A DNA stretch of 17,095 bases, from the NCBI GenBank assembly GCA_003599475.1, contig QZKK01000156.1:1-17095 (forward strand), given 5' to 3'. Source of the stretch: Desulfobacteraceae bacterium. Lineage in GTDB: Bacteria > Desulfobacterota > Desulfobacteria > Desulfobacterales > SURF-15. The notes beneath the pieces were generated by a model that worked only from the letters and a program-made list of their open reading frames with translations, searched no databases and had not been told where the DNA came from. The translations under genes were made by a program, and so were the position numbers. Below, one piece after another: positions 6,503 through 13,710 of the stretch (position 1 is the stretch's first letter; every line of letters starts with the position of its first letter).

Positions 6503-7654
6503 ATGGCAACCATCAGGAAACGAGGCAAGGGGTACCAGATCGATTATTTCGATCCGACCGGAAAGCGTGTCCGGAAATCCTTCAAGAAAAAAAAGGACGC
6601 CGAGGGCGAGCTCGGAAAGCGGGTTTCGCTCATTGCCGAGAAAAGGTATCTGGATGTCAAAAAGGAGTACAAGACGACCCTGGGGGAGTTGATCACCAAA
6701 TACCGGGAGAACCACCAGCAGCAGAGAAGCTATTCCACCCTGAAAAAATACTGTCTCGATGTCATCGGAGAGCATTTCGGAGAGGACACGCTGCTTTCAA
6801 ACATCCGTTATGTAGACCTTGAAACATTCCGGAACCACCTCCGGGGAAAGCTCACCATGCACGGAAAAATCCGATCGGATGCCAGTGTCAACCGGCCGAT
6901 GGCATGCTTACGGCACATGCTCACCAAGGCGGTTGAATGGGACATGGCCGAGGAAAACCCTTTCACCCGGGGAAAGACCCTGTACTTGAAAGAAAACAAT
7001 CAGCGGATCCGGTATCTGACCGACGATGAAATCGAAAAGCTGCTATCAGAATGTACGGACCACATAAAAGATATCGTTGAATGCGCACTCAATACCGGGA
7101 TGCGGAAGGGGGAAATCCTCCGGCTGAAGTGGGATCAGATCCGAAACGGCTTCATCTATCTCAGGGAGGATACCAAGAGCAAAAAGGCCCGGGAAATTCC
7201 GATCAACGACGATATGGACGCACTTTTCAAGCGGATCCGGAAACAGCAGCATCTGACCTCGAAGAACGTTTTCAACTATTACGTCGAAACCAAAGACGGC
7301 CACAAGGTCAGGGGCTCATCCATAAAGGACATCAGCCGGTCTTTCCGATCGGCATGCACCCGGGCCGGCATCCATGATTTTCATTTCCATGACCTGCGGC
7401 ATACGTTCGCAAGCCATGTGATCATGAAGGGTGGAAGCCTCAAAGACGTTCAGGAACTGCTTGGCCATTCATCGATGGCAATGACCCTGCGCTACTCTCA
7501 TCTGAGCCAGCAACACAAGCGGAATGCGGTAAATCTTTTGAACGGTTTGACGACTGCAGGCAGCCGGAAAAATTCGTCTTTGTCACAAAATGTCACATTT
7601 CCTGAGTTTGGCGGGAAATCCGAGGGGAAAGCCGAAGTTTCGGCGCAGGTGTAA
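6503..7654 (+). CDS. int: Tyrosine recombinase / phage integrase
   Basis: This 383-aa protein integrates and excises the element by tyrosine-mediated strand exchange. The ATG at 6503 has AGGGGG 6 bases upstream, inside the end of the RHH gene; a TTG at 6497 is less suitable. The N-terminal arm-binding part (MATIRKRGKGYQIDYF) is followed by a core-binding SAM-like domain (about 60-165, STLKKYCLDVIGEHFGED). In the catalytic domain, R201 is in LNTGMRKGEILRLKW, the H296-x-x-R299 box is HDLRHTFASH, H322 is in LLGHSSM, and the nucleophile is Y331 in RYSHLS. All key residues are present, so it should be active. It is convergent with tag, and its stop is 7 bp from the end of tag. Confidence 0.95.
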   Translation: MATIRKRGKGYQIDYFDPTGKRVRKSFKKKKDAEGELGKRVSLIAEKRYLDVKKEYKTTLGELITKYRENHQQQRSYSTLKKYCLDVIGEHFGEDTLLSNIRYVDLETFRNHLRGKLTMHGKIRSDASVNRPMACLRHMLTKAVEWDMAEENPFTRGKTLYLKENNQRIRYLTDDEIEKLLSECTDHIKDIVECALNTGMRKGEILRLKWDQIRNGFIYLREDTKSKKAREIPINDDMDALFKRIRKQQHLTSKNVFNYYVETKDGHKVRGSSIKDISRSFRSACTRAGIHDFHFHDLRHTFASHVIMKGGSLKDVQELLGHSSMAMTLRYSHLSQQHKRNAVNLLNGLTTAGSRKNSSLSQNVTFPEFGGKSEGKAEVSAQV

Positions 7655-7661
7655 GATGCTG

Positions 7662-8237
7662 TTATTGAAGCTTTTTCCATCGGAAACAATCAATAACATG
7701 ATCGTTCACCATCCCCACCGCCTGCATGAATGCATAGCAGATGGTTGGTCCGACGAATCGGAAACCTTCCTTTTTCAGTTCCGCGCTCATGGCAGCCGAT
7801 TCCTCGGTCTGAGCAGGGATTTCCGCCGTGGACTTCCATGCATTCCGGATCGGCGCCTCTCCGACGAATCGCCAGACGTACCCGGAGAAACTACCGTATC
7901 GGCCTTGAACTTCAAGGAATGCCCTGGCATTCTCTATGGCGGAGCGGATTTTTCGTTCGTTTCGAACGATACCGCTGTCTCCGAGGAGTCGATCGATTTC
8001 GGACCGATCGTATCGGGCAATTTTTCGCGCATCGAAGTGGTCGAATGCCTTCTGATAGTGCTCCCGTTTCCTTAGGATGGTGATCCAGCTCAAGCCGGCC
8101 TGCATCCCCTCCAGGATCAGAAATTCGAAAAGTTTCCGGTCATCGTAGAGCGGAACGCCCCATTCCGTATCGTGATACCGGATATAAAGCGGGTCCGAAC
8201 CTGCCCATCCACAACGGATTCGATTGTCCAATTTCAA
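7662..8237 (-). CDS. tag: DNA-3-methyladenine glycosylase I
   Basis: The 191-aa product removes 3-methyladenine from alkylated DNA, starting base excision repair. It matches the Tag family over its whole length: RCGWAGSDPLYIRYHDTEWG at the N terminus, LEGMQAGLSW with the active-site Glu (E43, equivalent to E. coli E38), and VGMVNDHVIDC near the C terminus. The zinc ligands expected from E. coli Tag (Cys, His, His, Cys) are all present as C9, H22, H180 and C184. The start is TTG at 8237 or 8231; an in-frame TGA lies just upstream, and the E. coli protein also begins a few residues before RCGW. A TATAAT at 8261-8266 (minus strand) may be its -10 element, but no good -35 goes with it. Confidence 0.95.
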   Translation of the reverse strand: MKLDNRIRCGWAGSDPLYIRYHDTEWGVPLYDDRKLFEFLILEGMQAGLSWITILRKREHYQKAFDHFDARKIARYDRSEIDRLLGDSGIVRNERKIRSAIENARAFLEVQGRYGSFSGYVWRFVGEAPIRNAWKSTAEIPAQTEESAAMSAELKKEGFRFVGPTICYAFMQAVGMVNDHVIDCFRWKKLQ

Positions 8238-8328
8238 ATCGCCTGCTCATGAGTTTTGGTATTATAATCGATTCATAGGAAGACCCCGTTTAAAAGTCAA
8301 CCCCGGCTGCAAATCCCGGGCATTTTCG

Positions 8329-8351
8329 CGCAGAGGCGCAGAGACGCAGAG
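8329..8351. repeat. Short direct repeats CGCAGAG (x3, 8-bp period)
   Basis: CGCAGAG occurs at 8329-8335, 8337-8343 and 8345-8351 in the gap between tag and the ParA gene. Similar GCAGAG/GCAAAG strings are, to my recollection, dispersed intergenic repeats in several anaerobic proteobacteria. It has no coding role. Confidence 0.6.
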
Positions 8352-8419
8352 AAAATCAGAGATGAGCATCGGTCGTTACTCGAAAGGAAGAGCGGGTCCG
8401 ACAGGCTATCTGGGAAAGG

Positions 8420-9424
8420 CTATTTCAGGAGATCGGAGTCGCCTGCGATCTTTCGGACCAGCCGGCGGTAATCGTCTGCACCCTGAGAACCGGGTGCAAA
8501 TTCATAAAGTGTTTGCCCGAAGGCGGGGGCATCGGCAAATCCGGAATTGTAGCGGATCGGTTCACACAGGTATTCCCCATAGAGCTCGTCGAGTTTTCTC
8601 AAGATGGCCGAAGGCGAATCGATCCTTTTGTCCAAGAATGTCGGCACGATGTACTTGAGCGATACTTCCTTCCGGTATTTTTGGATCGAAGAAAGGCTTT
8701 TGAGGAATTCGACAAGGCCTTGGAGCGCCATCACCTCCAGGGCCACGGGGATCAAAATCTCCTTTACGAAAAACAGAACGTTTACTGTCAGAGGATCCCA
8801 ACCCGGAGAGGTATCGACGATGATATAATCATATCGGGATTGAAGTGGGCGCAAGGCTTCGGTCATCGTCAATTCCCCACCGAAACTCTTTCGATCGATC
8901 AGCCGCTTGACCCCTCCGAGCGATCTACCGCCTGAAAGCAGCCAAAGATTCTCCCTCGCTTTTGAAACCGCCTCCTGTTCATCGGCCTCTTCCAGCAAGA
9001 ATTCGGTCAGGCCCGCCTCCGGTTTGATGCCGAGCATGTAGCTGTCCTGGCCTTGGGTGTCGGTATCGATCAGCAGCACCCTGAAGCCGCCCAGGGCCAG
9101 ACCTGCCGCCAGGTGGACGGCTGTGGTGGTTTTTCCCACCCCGCCTTTGCTGAGCGACACCCCGATGGTCCGAGCTGAATGTCGGTCCGTGTGATCGGAC
9201 CCCGCCGGTCTCGTCACTTCATACAGGGGGGGGAAAATGGAAAAGCGATGTCCGCAGCTCCTGCACCGGGCAGTCTGCTTCCCGCTTCTTGAGATCCGGT
9301 CTGAATCGATCTCATGCTTTTTTTTGCAGCCGGGACAAATCACGGAAACCTTTTTGCCTCCCGTCTGTCCGGTTGCGGCCGTACGATCCATTTCCATACC
9401 GATCCTCTGCGCTGATTGTTTCAT
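8420..9424 (-). CDS. ParA/MinD-type ATPase with N-terminal zinc ribbon
   Basis: This 334-aa protein fuses two modules. Residues 26-64 form an MJ0042-type zinc ribbon with C30-x-x-C33 (ICPGC) and C54-x-x-C57 (CRSCG). After a linker, residues 86-330 are a ParA deviant-Walker ATPase: Walker A KGGVGKTTT at 93-101 with the signature Lys after the first residues, a Walker A'-like LLIDTDTQG (D120, D122) and Walker B IIVDTSPG (D204). ParA ATPases bind nucleoid DNA as ATP dimers and position plasmids, chromosomes or protein clusters. The RHH-protein gene lies just upstream, with a 19-bp gap, the usual ParA-plus-centromere-binder layout. The ATG at 9424 has AGGGTG upstream; an ATG nine codons further in is possible. 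The zinc ribbon is an unusual addition for a segregation ATPase. Confidence 0.85.
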   Translation of the reverse strand: MKQSAQRIGMEMDRTAATGQTGGKKVSVICPGCKKKHEIDSDRISRSGKQTARCRSCGHRFSIFPPLYEVTRPAGSDHTDRHSARTIGVSLSKGGVGKTTTAVHLAAGLALGGFRVLLIDTDTQGQDSYMLGIKPEAGLTEFLLEEADEQEAVSKARENLWLLSGGRSLGGVKRLIDRKSFGGELTMTEALRPLQSRYDYIIVDTSPGWDPLTVNVLFFVKEILIPVALEVMALQGLVEFLKSLSSIQKYRKEVSLKYIVPTFLDKRIDSPSAILRKLDELYGEYLCEPIRYNSGFADAPAFGQTLYEFAPGSQGADDYRRLVRKIAGDSDLLK

Positions 9425-9443
9425 CTTTTCACCCTATAAAACC

Positions 9444-9899
9444 TTATGAACGCTTATCATCTTCGATGATCTGCTGGAACAGGTCGCTCCGCCTGCCTGC
9501 GGAATTGAACTCCTCCAGTATCGCGCCGACGGCATAGTCGACAATTCGAGACATGGATACTTTCGATTTGAGGCTCGGCGGTACCAGGATCCTGATTTTT
9601 GCCTTGGCGTCGAAAAGCTCGACCAGAACCTTTTCCGATAAGTAATAGGTCGCTTTTTTCTTCCCGGCGGGGTTTCCATTGCGTCCTTCTTCTTTCATCG
9701 AGCGTGCGCTTTCATCATTCGGGCTTCCACGGTATACAAATTCCCTCAACCCTTCGAGCTCCGGGAAAGAATCGGCTCCGGATTCCTCGAAGAGATCGTC
9801 GAATACACTTCTTTTTTCCACACAGGTCCGCGTCCGCTTCATCGCCGGCTGCCGTTTGTTTTCTACGATGGGATCGAAATCGATTTCCTGCATATCCAT
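9444..9899 (-). CDS. Ribbon-helix-helix DNA-binding partner of the ParA ATPase
   Basis: The ATG at 9899 is preferred because GAGGTG lies 4-5 bases upstream; a GTG at 9905 overlaps that site. The 151-aa product has an acidic, probably disordered N-terminal half and a C-terminal module: a beta-strand region (KKKATYYLSEKVLVELFDAK) followed by helices (SMSRIVDYAVGAILEEF). This resembles the CopG/RHH fold found in ParA-associated centromere-binding proteins. N-terminal disordered regions of such partners often stimulate the ATPase. It lies between the PilZ gene and the ParA gene, with the 12-bp direct repeats immediately upstream. The repeats are its likely binding site (inference). Confidence 0.7.
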   Translation of the reverse strand: MDMQEIDFDPIVENKRQPAMKRTRTCVEKRSVFDDLFEESGADSFPELEGLREFVYRGSPNDESARSMKEEGRNGNPAGKKKATYYLSEKVLVELFDAKAKIRILVPPSLKSKVSMSRIVDYAVGAILEEFNSAGRRSDLFQQIIEDDKRS

Positions 9900-9907
9900 T
9901 TTCACCT

Positions 9908-9963
9908 CAGTTTCGCTCAGTTACGCCATCAGCTACGCCATCAGTTACGCCATCAGTTCCGAT
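9908..9963. repeat. 12-bp direct repeats upstream of the RHH/parA pair (candidate parS or operator)
   Basis: Units with consensus CAGTTACGCCAT occur at 9918-9929, 9930-9941 (one mismatch) and 9942-9953. Partial copies flank them: CAGTTTCGCT at 9908-9917 and CAGTTCCGAT at 9954-9963. The array overlaps the PilZ stop codon and ends just before the RHH start. Direct-repeat arrays next to RHH genes commonly serve as operator and centromere. Confidence 0.6.
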
Positions 9964-10288
9964 TGAACTCGGAGACCATGTGGGACAAAAGAGTACGGTC
10001 TTTCTGTGAAACCTGAACGAAGCAGTAGCCGATTCCGTAGACATGGTCGTTCGGGTCGATTCCGTAGAGGTCCGACCAGACGACCTTGCAGGCCAGTACC
10101 CTGTCCAGATAGCTGGGAAGCCTGACCGTTATTTTGTAGGATTCGTACAGCCGCAGCGGTTCATTGGAAAGAATCAGCATCCCGGCCTCCGTGATATTGC
10201 GGGTGTACCCGTCTACGGCCGCTTTGCCTCCGACTACCGTTATGGGCCATCGGATTTTCAGGGGGCTTCGCTTTTCCTGCCTGTTCAT
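9953..10288 (-). CDS. PilZ-domain (c-di-GMP-binding type) protein
   Basis: This single-domain, 111-aa PilZ protein carries both ligand motifs: R3-x-x-x-R7 (RQEKR) at the N terminus and an N-x-T-x-x-G variant of the [DN]-x-S-x-x-G motif at residues 31-36 (NITEAG). Beta-barrel strands follow (MLILSNE, YKITVRLPS, KVVWSDLYG) and a GIGYCFVQV strand near the end. PilZ domains bind cyclic di-GMP and change shape to control motility, adhesion or partner proteins. AAAGGAG lies upstream of the ATG at 10288. It is the first gene of the leftward PilZ-RHH-ParA set, suggesting that the ParA machine is connected to second-messenger control, which is inference. Confidence 0.85.
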   Translation of the reverse strand: MNRQEKRSPLKIRWPITVVGGKAAVDGYTRNITEAGMLILSNEPLRLYESYKITVRLPSYLDRVLACKVVWSDLYGIDPNDHVYGIGYCFVQVSQKDRTLLSHMVSEFNRN

Positions 10289-10577
10289 CGATCGTTTTAC
10301 TCCTTTGCCGACTGGTACTGCCTTGGGCAGCCTCGCTCATTCAGTGAGCAAATGTCGTACCATCTGAAAGATGAAATCGATTGCTGCTGCAAAACCGGGA
10401 CCTTACAAATCATTCATTTTTCGACAGCCGAATTGGAGCAAGCCAAGGCGTATGATTTTTTGAAGGGTGCTTATGGTAATTTAAATACATGATCCAACCC
10501 ATTTCATTTTACCCTCTGCGATTTTAAATTTAGCCGAAAATAAACCTCGAACCGAGATGCATGCAGGGATCAAAGCG
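10289..10577. other. Non-coding gap between divergent PilZ and peptidase genes
   Basis: The only structure noted in this gap is a short hairpin, GCTCA/TGAGC (10335-10349). Both strands carry open frames that look like shadows, without Shine-Dalgarno sites. No promoter meets the standard used elsewhere here. Confidence 0.4.
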
Positions 10578-12398
10578 ATGAACACAGAAAAGCAGATGGA
10601 TTGGGACCTTACCTCCTATTTTCCAAGCTTCGACGGACCCGAATACCGTGCGCACCGAGATGCCCTCGAGCAGGCTTTGCCGAAATTCGGAGAGAAGGCC
10701 GCCTCCCTCGGAGCGCTTTCCGGGGAAAATATGGATCAAATGGGTCAAATGGGTCAATGGGAAGCGTTGCTTCTGGAGCGGGAGCGGCTTATCGAGGACT
10801 ATTCCCATCTGTCTTCTTATATCGGATGCCTGAACGCGGCAGACAGCCGCAACGAAAGCTACAAGCGGGAGCAGGGAAGACTTGCGAAAATGGGAGCCGC
10901 CTTCAGAAAGGCGACGATTCCGATCCTAGTCGCTTTAAAAAACGCATCCGAGGATGTAATGAATGCGCTGATCTCCAGGGAATCACTGAAAACCTGCCGC
11001 TACCACATGGTGCGTCTTCAATGGGAGGCACGGCATTCGATGGACCCTGCGCTCGAAAACCTGACTGCAGACCTGGGAGTGGACGGCTATTCGGCATGGG
11101 GCAGGCTTTACAATGAGGTTTCCGGCCGCCTGGAATTCGAGATGCGATGGCCGGACGGGCGGGTGGAGAGGATCCCCATGTCCCAGAGGATTTCCCTGAT
11201 GCGGGATGCGGATCCGGAGGTGCGAAAGGCCGCCCTTCTCGGCTCGAATCAGGCCTGGAGCCAGGTGGAACATATCGCCGCCGCCTGCTTGAATTCGATT
11301 TCCGGCACGCGCACGACCCTGTACCCGCGGCGAGGCATCGGACATTTCCTGGAGATGGCCGTATTCGATGCGGGGGTTCGGCGGGAAACCATCGAAACCA
11401 TGTGGCAGGTTGTGGAAAAGAACCGGGAAACCGTTTACCGCTATCTTCGCCGCAAAGCCGAGGTGATCGGGAAGCCGAAGCTTGGAATCCAGGACATCTC
11501 CTGTCCTCTGCCGATGAAGGCCGATGATCGATATCGGTGGCAGGAGGGAGCGGATCTGGTGATCGATTCGTTCCGACGGTTCTATCCGAACCTGGGTGAA
11601 TTTGCGCAGAGCATGCTCGATCGGAATTTTATCGATTGGCAGAAGCGCCCGGGAAAACGTCCGGGAGCCTTCTGTACGACCTCGTTGAAAACCCGGGAGT
11701 CCCGGGTATTCATGACATACGGCGGTGCGGTGGGAGACGTGCAGACGCTTGCACACGAGCTCGGGCACGCTTTCCATAGCTGGATCATTCGGGACATGCG
11801 TGCCTATGCCTGCGACTATCCGATGACTCTTGCAGAGGCCGCTTCCACCTTCGCCGAATCGGTTCTCTCCCGGGCAATCGTAGAGAGTGAGAACACAAGC
11901 GATGCCCTCAGGGTGCAGGTGCTGACAAGCCGGCTCGACAACGCCGCAGTCTTTCTTCTGGATATCCACATGCGGTATCTTTTCGAAAAAAGATTTTACG
12001 AAGAACGCAGCCGCGGCGAGGTCGGCATTTTGAGGCTCAAAACGCTCATGCTGGAAGCGCAGAGGGAATGTTTCGGAGATATTCTGGCTGAAGATGAGAT
12101 GGACCCGATGTTCTGGGCCTCAAAGCTCCACTTCTATATCACCGGCGTGACATTCTATAATTTCCCGTACACTTTCGGATACCTGTTGAGCACCGGTCTT
12201 CTGGCCAGGGCAAAGAGCGATGGCGCCTCATTTTTCACCCGATACGAAAAACTGCTGCGTCTGACGGGGAGTTATCCTGCCGAGGAAGTCGTCAAACGAG
12301 CAATCGGGGCGGATCTCACGCAACCCGCCTTTTGGCAGGAGGCAATCGATTCCATCGCCGAAGAGGTGGCGGAGTTCGAAAAGAGGGTGCAGGCATAG
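10578..12398 (+). CDS. M3-family oligoendopeptidase (PepF-like)
   Basis: This 606-aa zinc metallopeptidase cleaves short peptides in the cytoplasm. The metal site is canonical: H393-E394-x-x-H397 in AHELGHAFHSW, with the third ligand E420 in TLAEAASTFAE 27 residues on. Upstream is the M3-typical MTYGGAVGDVQTLAHE segment, and the C terminus has YITGVTFYNFPYTFGYLLSTG, which lines the substrate site in PepF. The length agrees with oligoendopeptidase F homologues. The start is the ATG at 10578, with AGGGA 8 bases upstream; an ATG at 10557 lacks a site. A 9-bp repeat encodes a short MGQMGQ run near residue 55. It stands alone on the + strand; the 289-bp gap on its left has no clear promoter. Confidence 0.93.
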   Translation: MNTEKQMDWDLTSYFPSFDGPEYRAHRDALEQALPKFGEKAASLGALSGENMDQMGQMGQWEALLLERERLIEDYSHLSSYIGCLNAADSRNESYKREQGRLAKMGAAFRKATIPILVALKNASEDVMNALISRESLKTCRYHMVRLQWEARHSMDPALENLTADLGVDGYSAWGRLYNEVSGRLEFEMRWPDGRVERIPMSQRISLMRDADPEVRKAALLGSNQAWSQVEHIAAACLNSISGTRTTLYPRRGIGHFLEMAVFDAGVRRETIETMWQVVEKNRETVYRYLRRKAEVIGKPKLGIQDISCPLPMKADDRYRWQEGADLVIDSFRRFYPNLGEFAQSMLDRNFIDWQKRPGKRPGAFCTTSLKTRESRVFMTYGGAVGDVQTLAHELGHAFHSWIIRDMRAYACDYPMTLAEAASTFAESVLSRAIVESENTSDALRVQVLTSRLDNAAVFLLDIHMRYLFEKRFYEERSRGEVGILRLKTLMLEAQRECFGDILAEDEMDPMFWASKLHFYITGVTFYNFPYTFGYLLSTGLLARAKSDGASFFTRYEKLLRLTGSYPAEEVVKRAIGADLTQPAFWQEAIDSIAEEVAEFEKRVQA

Positions 12399-12445
12399 AT
12401 CTCATCTGCGTAAAGCATGCCAATGCCTGTGCCATTCTTCAAACT

Positions 12446-12508
12446 TCCGACCTCCGACCTCTGACCTCCGACCTCTGACTTCCGACCCCTGACTTCTGAC
12501 ATCTGACC
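12446..12508. repeat. Heptad tandem repeat TCYGACY, nine units
   Basis: Nine consecutive 7-bp units based on TCYGACY run without interruption from 12446 to 12508, with small variations (CCTGACT at 12488, TCTGACA at 12495). On the opposite strand they read as GTCAGA/GTCGGA repeats, which spell SEVGGQRSEVG-like peptides in a spurious frame. I recall similar strings from intergenic regions of Deltaproteobacteria. It lies 47 bp after the peptidase stop. It is not coding. Confidence 0.9.
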
Positions 12509-12585
12509 TCTGGTATACGGTGTCATTTGGATGAGAATACATGTCCTACCTACTTTTCCCTTTGTTCCTGGCTGAACATACTCTA

Positions 12586-12599
12586 GATTGATATCAATC
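12586..12599. promoter_or_regulatory. Perfect 14-bp palindrome upstream of the HELNH protein gene
   Basis: GATTGATATCAATC is its own reverse complement and lies 48 bases ahead of the ATG at 12648. It could be an operator for a dimeric regulator, but it may also be chance in a repeat-rich gap. Confidence 0.35.
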
Positions 12600-12647
12600 G
12601 AGAGGAAGAAAGAGAATCGAGCCTGCGATCTCTCATACCTGAAGGCC

Positions 12648-13037
12648 ATGCATAAAATAGTCCTCCTATTCCTTGCCGTGTGTATCGGTTGCGCACCGAT
12701 GGCGACCGACTTGCGCAAGATCGGATTCAAAGATCTTCAGAAAGGGTTTGACTCGCTTGAAGGATCCCCCGACCTCCATGTGGTCGTCGAGCTTAAAAAC
12801 GTAAAGGTCCACATCGTCGGCGATCGGAAATTTTTCAAGTGGGATAAGGCCGCTGCCTATGGATCTCCGGTTGCCGGGTACGCCACGACCGGTAACGAGA
12901 TCTTCGTATTCGGAAAAGTCATCGACGGCAAAATCGTCATCAACCAGGCGATTCTGGGCCATGAGCTCAATCACCTGCTGAGCTTTAAAAACAAGCGTGT
13001 GGCCAATCCGGATGAGTTAGACGATCTTGGCGCGTGA
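12648..13037 (+). CDS. Small exported protein/probable lipoprotein with HELNH zincin-like motif
   Basis: The ATG at 12648 starts a 129-aa product with a signal sequence (MHKIVLLFLAVCIGCAP). Upstream in-frame residues lack signal character, although the GAAGG upstream is very close (2 bases). Lipidation at C15 is possible, but the lipobox is non-standard, with Cys rather than Leu at -3, so a plain secreted or anchored protein is an alternative. Near the C terminus H105-E106-L-N-H109 within ILGHELNHLL matches the HExxH zinc-binding motif of zincin peptidases. The domain is short, with strands such as VVVELKNVKVHIV before it, and ends soon after the motif. A third zinc ligand is not obvious (Glu/Asp in PDELDDLGA are candidates). 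Family unknown; a small membrane-anchored peptidase or a dead homologue are both possible. Confidence 0.65.
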   Translation: MHKIVLLFLAVCIGCAPMATDLRKIGFKDLQKGFDSLEGSPDLHVVVELKNVKVHIVGDRKFFKWDKAAAYGSPVAGYATTGNEIFVFGKVIDGKIVINQAILGHELNHLLSFKNKRVANPDELDDLGA

Positions 13038-13379
13038 ACCGATCCTGAATAGCGAATCCCCCCTGATGGAAGCCTCTGAACACACCGGTTCCATACGAGC
13101 GTGGGCGATGACCCGATTAATCCAATCATAAGCCTCATTCCGATCGGGCTTTTCCCTGCAAAATTAAAAAATAGACCAACTTAAAAATTCGATTGACAAT
13201 TCAGACACTTAAAGTTATCAAACAGGGAAGTCGTTCAGCCGCAAAGTCGAGAGGCACCCAGTTTATCAAATCCTTACAAGGGCTTAAGTCTCAAAACGGA
13301 TAAACCTTTTTTCATACATTGCGTCTTGGCGGCTGAGCCGTTAAAAAGTAAATCGAACCGTAAGAGCAAAGGAGGCAAC
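13038..13379. other. Intergenic region before the IHF-like gene
   Basis: These 342 bases contain an imperfect hairpin ATGGAA...TTCCAT at 13066-13094, a weak hairpin AAGCC...GGCTT with a short T run (about 13130-13153) that could end transcription of the preceding gene, and the candidate promoter at 13193-13221. No gene is visible. Confidence 0.4.
13193..13221 (+). promoter_or_regulatory. Candidate promoter of the IHF-like / recD2 operon
   Basis: A consensus -35 TTGACA (13193-13198) is followed after 17 bases by TATCAA (13216-13221, 4 of 6). It would give a leader of about 150 bases before the GTG at 13380. Confidence 0.45.
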
Positions 13380-13691
13380 GTGTCGAAGGCACTCACGAAG
13401 GCGGATATCGTTTCCGCGGTTCAGAAAGAAAACGGGTTTTCATACAAGGAATCCTCAGAAATGGTCGAAAGACTGATCGAGATTCTGAAAGACAGCCTGC
13501 AGTCCGGAGAGGACGTTCTGATTTCGGGGTTCGGCAAGTTTCATGTCAAATCCAAAAACGCGCGCAGGGGCCGGAACCCGGCAACCGGCGACGACATGAT
13601 GCTTTCTGCAAGAAAGGTTGTAACCTTTAAAGCATCCGGGAAACTCCGGGACCGCATCAACGAGCCGGCCGCCAAGGGTAAAAATCGATAG
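13380..13691 (+). CDS. ihfA: Integration host factor alpha-like / HU-family DNA-bending protein
   Basis: This 103-aa protein has the DNABII fold: N-terminal helices (ALTKADIVSAVQ, SSEMVERLIEILKDSL), the VLISGFGKFHV strand, then the DNA-intercalating arm RRGRNPATG with Pro67, and the VVTFKASGKLRDRIN end. The GRNPxTG and SARKVVTF motifs are closer to IHF-alpha than to typical HU. These proteins bend DNA at promoters, origins and phage attachment sites. A GTG at 13380 with AAAGGAGG upstream is taken as the start; an upstream TTG-started extension (from 13326) would be basic and lies before the Shine-Dalgarno. The gene ends 19 bp before the recD2-like gene, suggesting one operon. The HU versus IHF-alpha call is from motif resemblance only. 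Confidence 0.85.
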   Translation: MSKALTKADIVSAVQKENGFSYKESSEMVERLIEILKDSLQSGEDVLISGFGKFHVKSKNARRGRNPATGDDMMLSARKVVTFKASGKLRDRINEPAAKGKNR

Positions 13692-13710
13692 ATTTCCCGC
13701 GGCGCTTTCC

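Larger units (their letters stand above)
1..7654. mobile_element. Right part of a prophage or phage-satellite element (left end outside window)
   Basis: The interval holds a helicase fragment, terminase small and large subunits, small unrecognised genes, an excisionase-like HTH remnant, AT-rich reverse-strand cargo, and an RHH protein plus tyrosine integrase. Immediately to the right is a normal housekeeping gene, tag, convergent with the integrase and 7 bp away. No portal, capsid or tail gene is visible between the terminase and the integrase, which suggests a degraded prophage, a satellite, or an element whose structural genes lie left of the window. The right boundary is inferred from gene content. 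I could not identify a duplicated attachment core because the left end is absent. Confidence 0.65.

Noticed and set aside
8261..8300. Full sigma70 promoter for tag from TTGACT (8295-8300) and TATAAT (8261-8266) on the minus strand
   Set aside because: The spacing is 28 bases, too long for one promoter; only the -10 alone is plausible.
10983..11969. Long minus-strand frame of 328 codons inside the peptidase gene
   Set aside because: It is a shadow of a clearly conserved M3 peptidase with an intact HELGH site.
12272..12730. Minus-strand frame with SEVGGQ-type repeats
   Set aside because: The repeats come from translating the heptad minisatellite; the rest overlaps the peptidase gene end and the HELNH gene.
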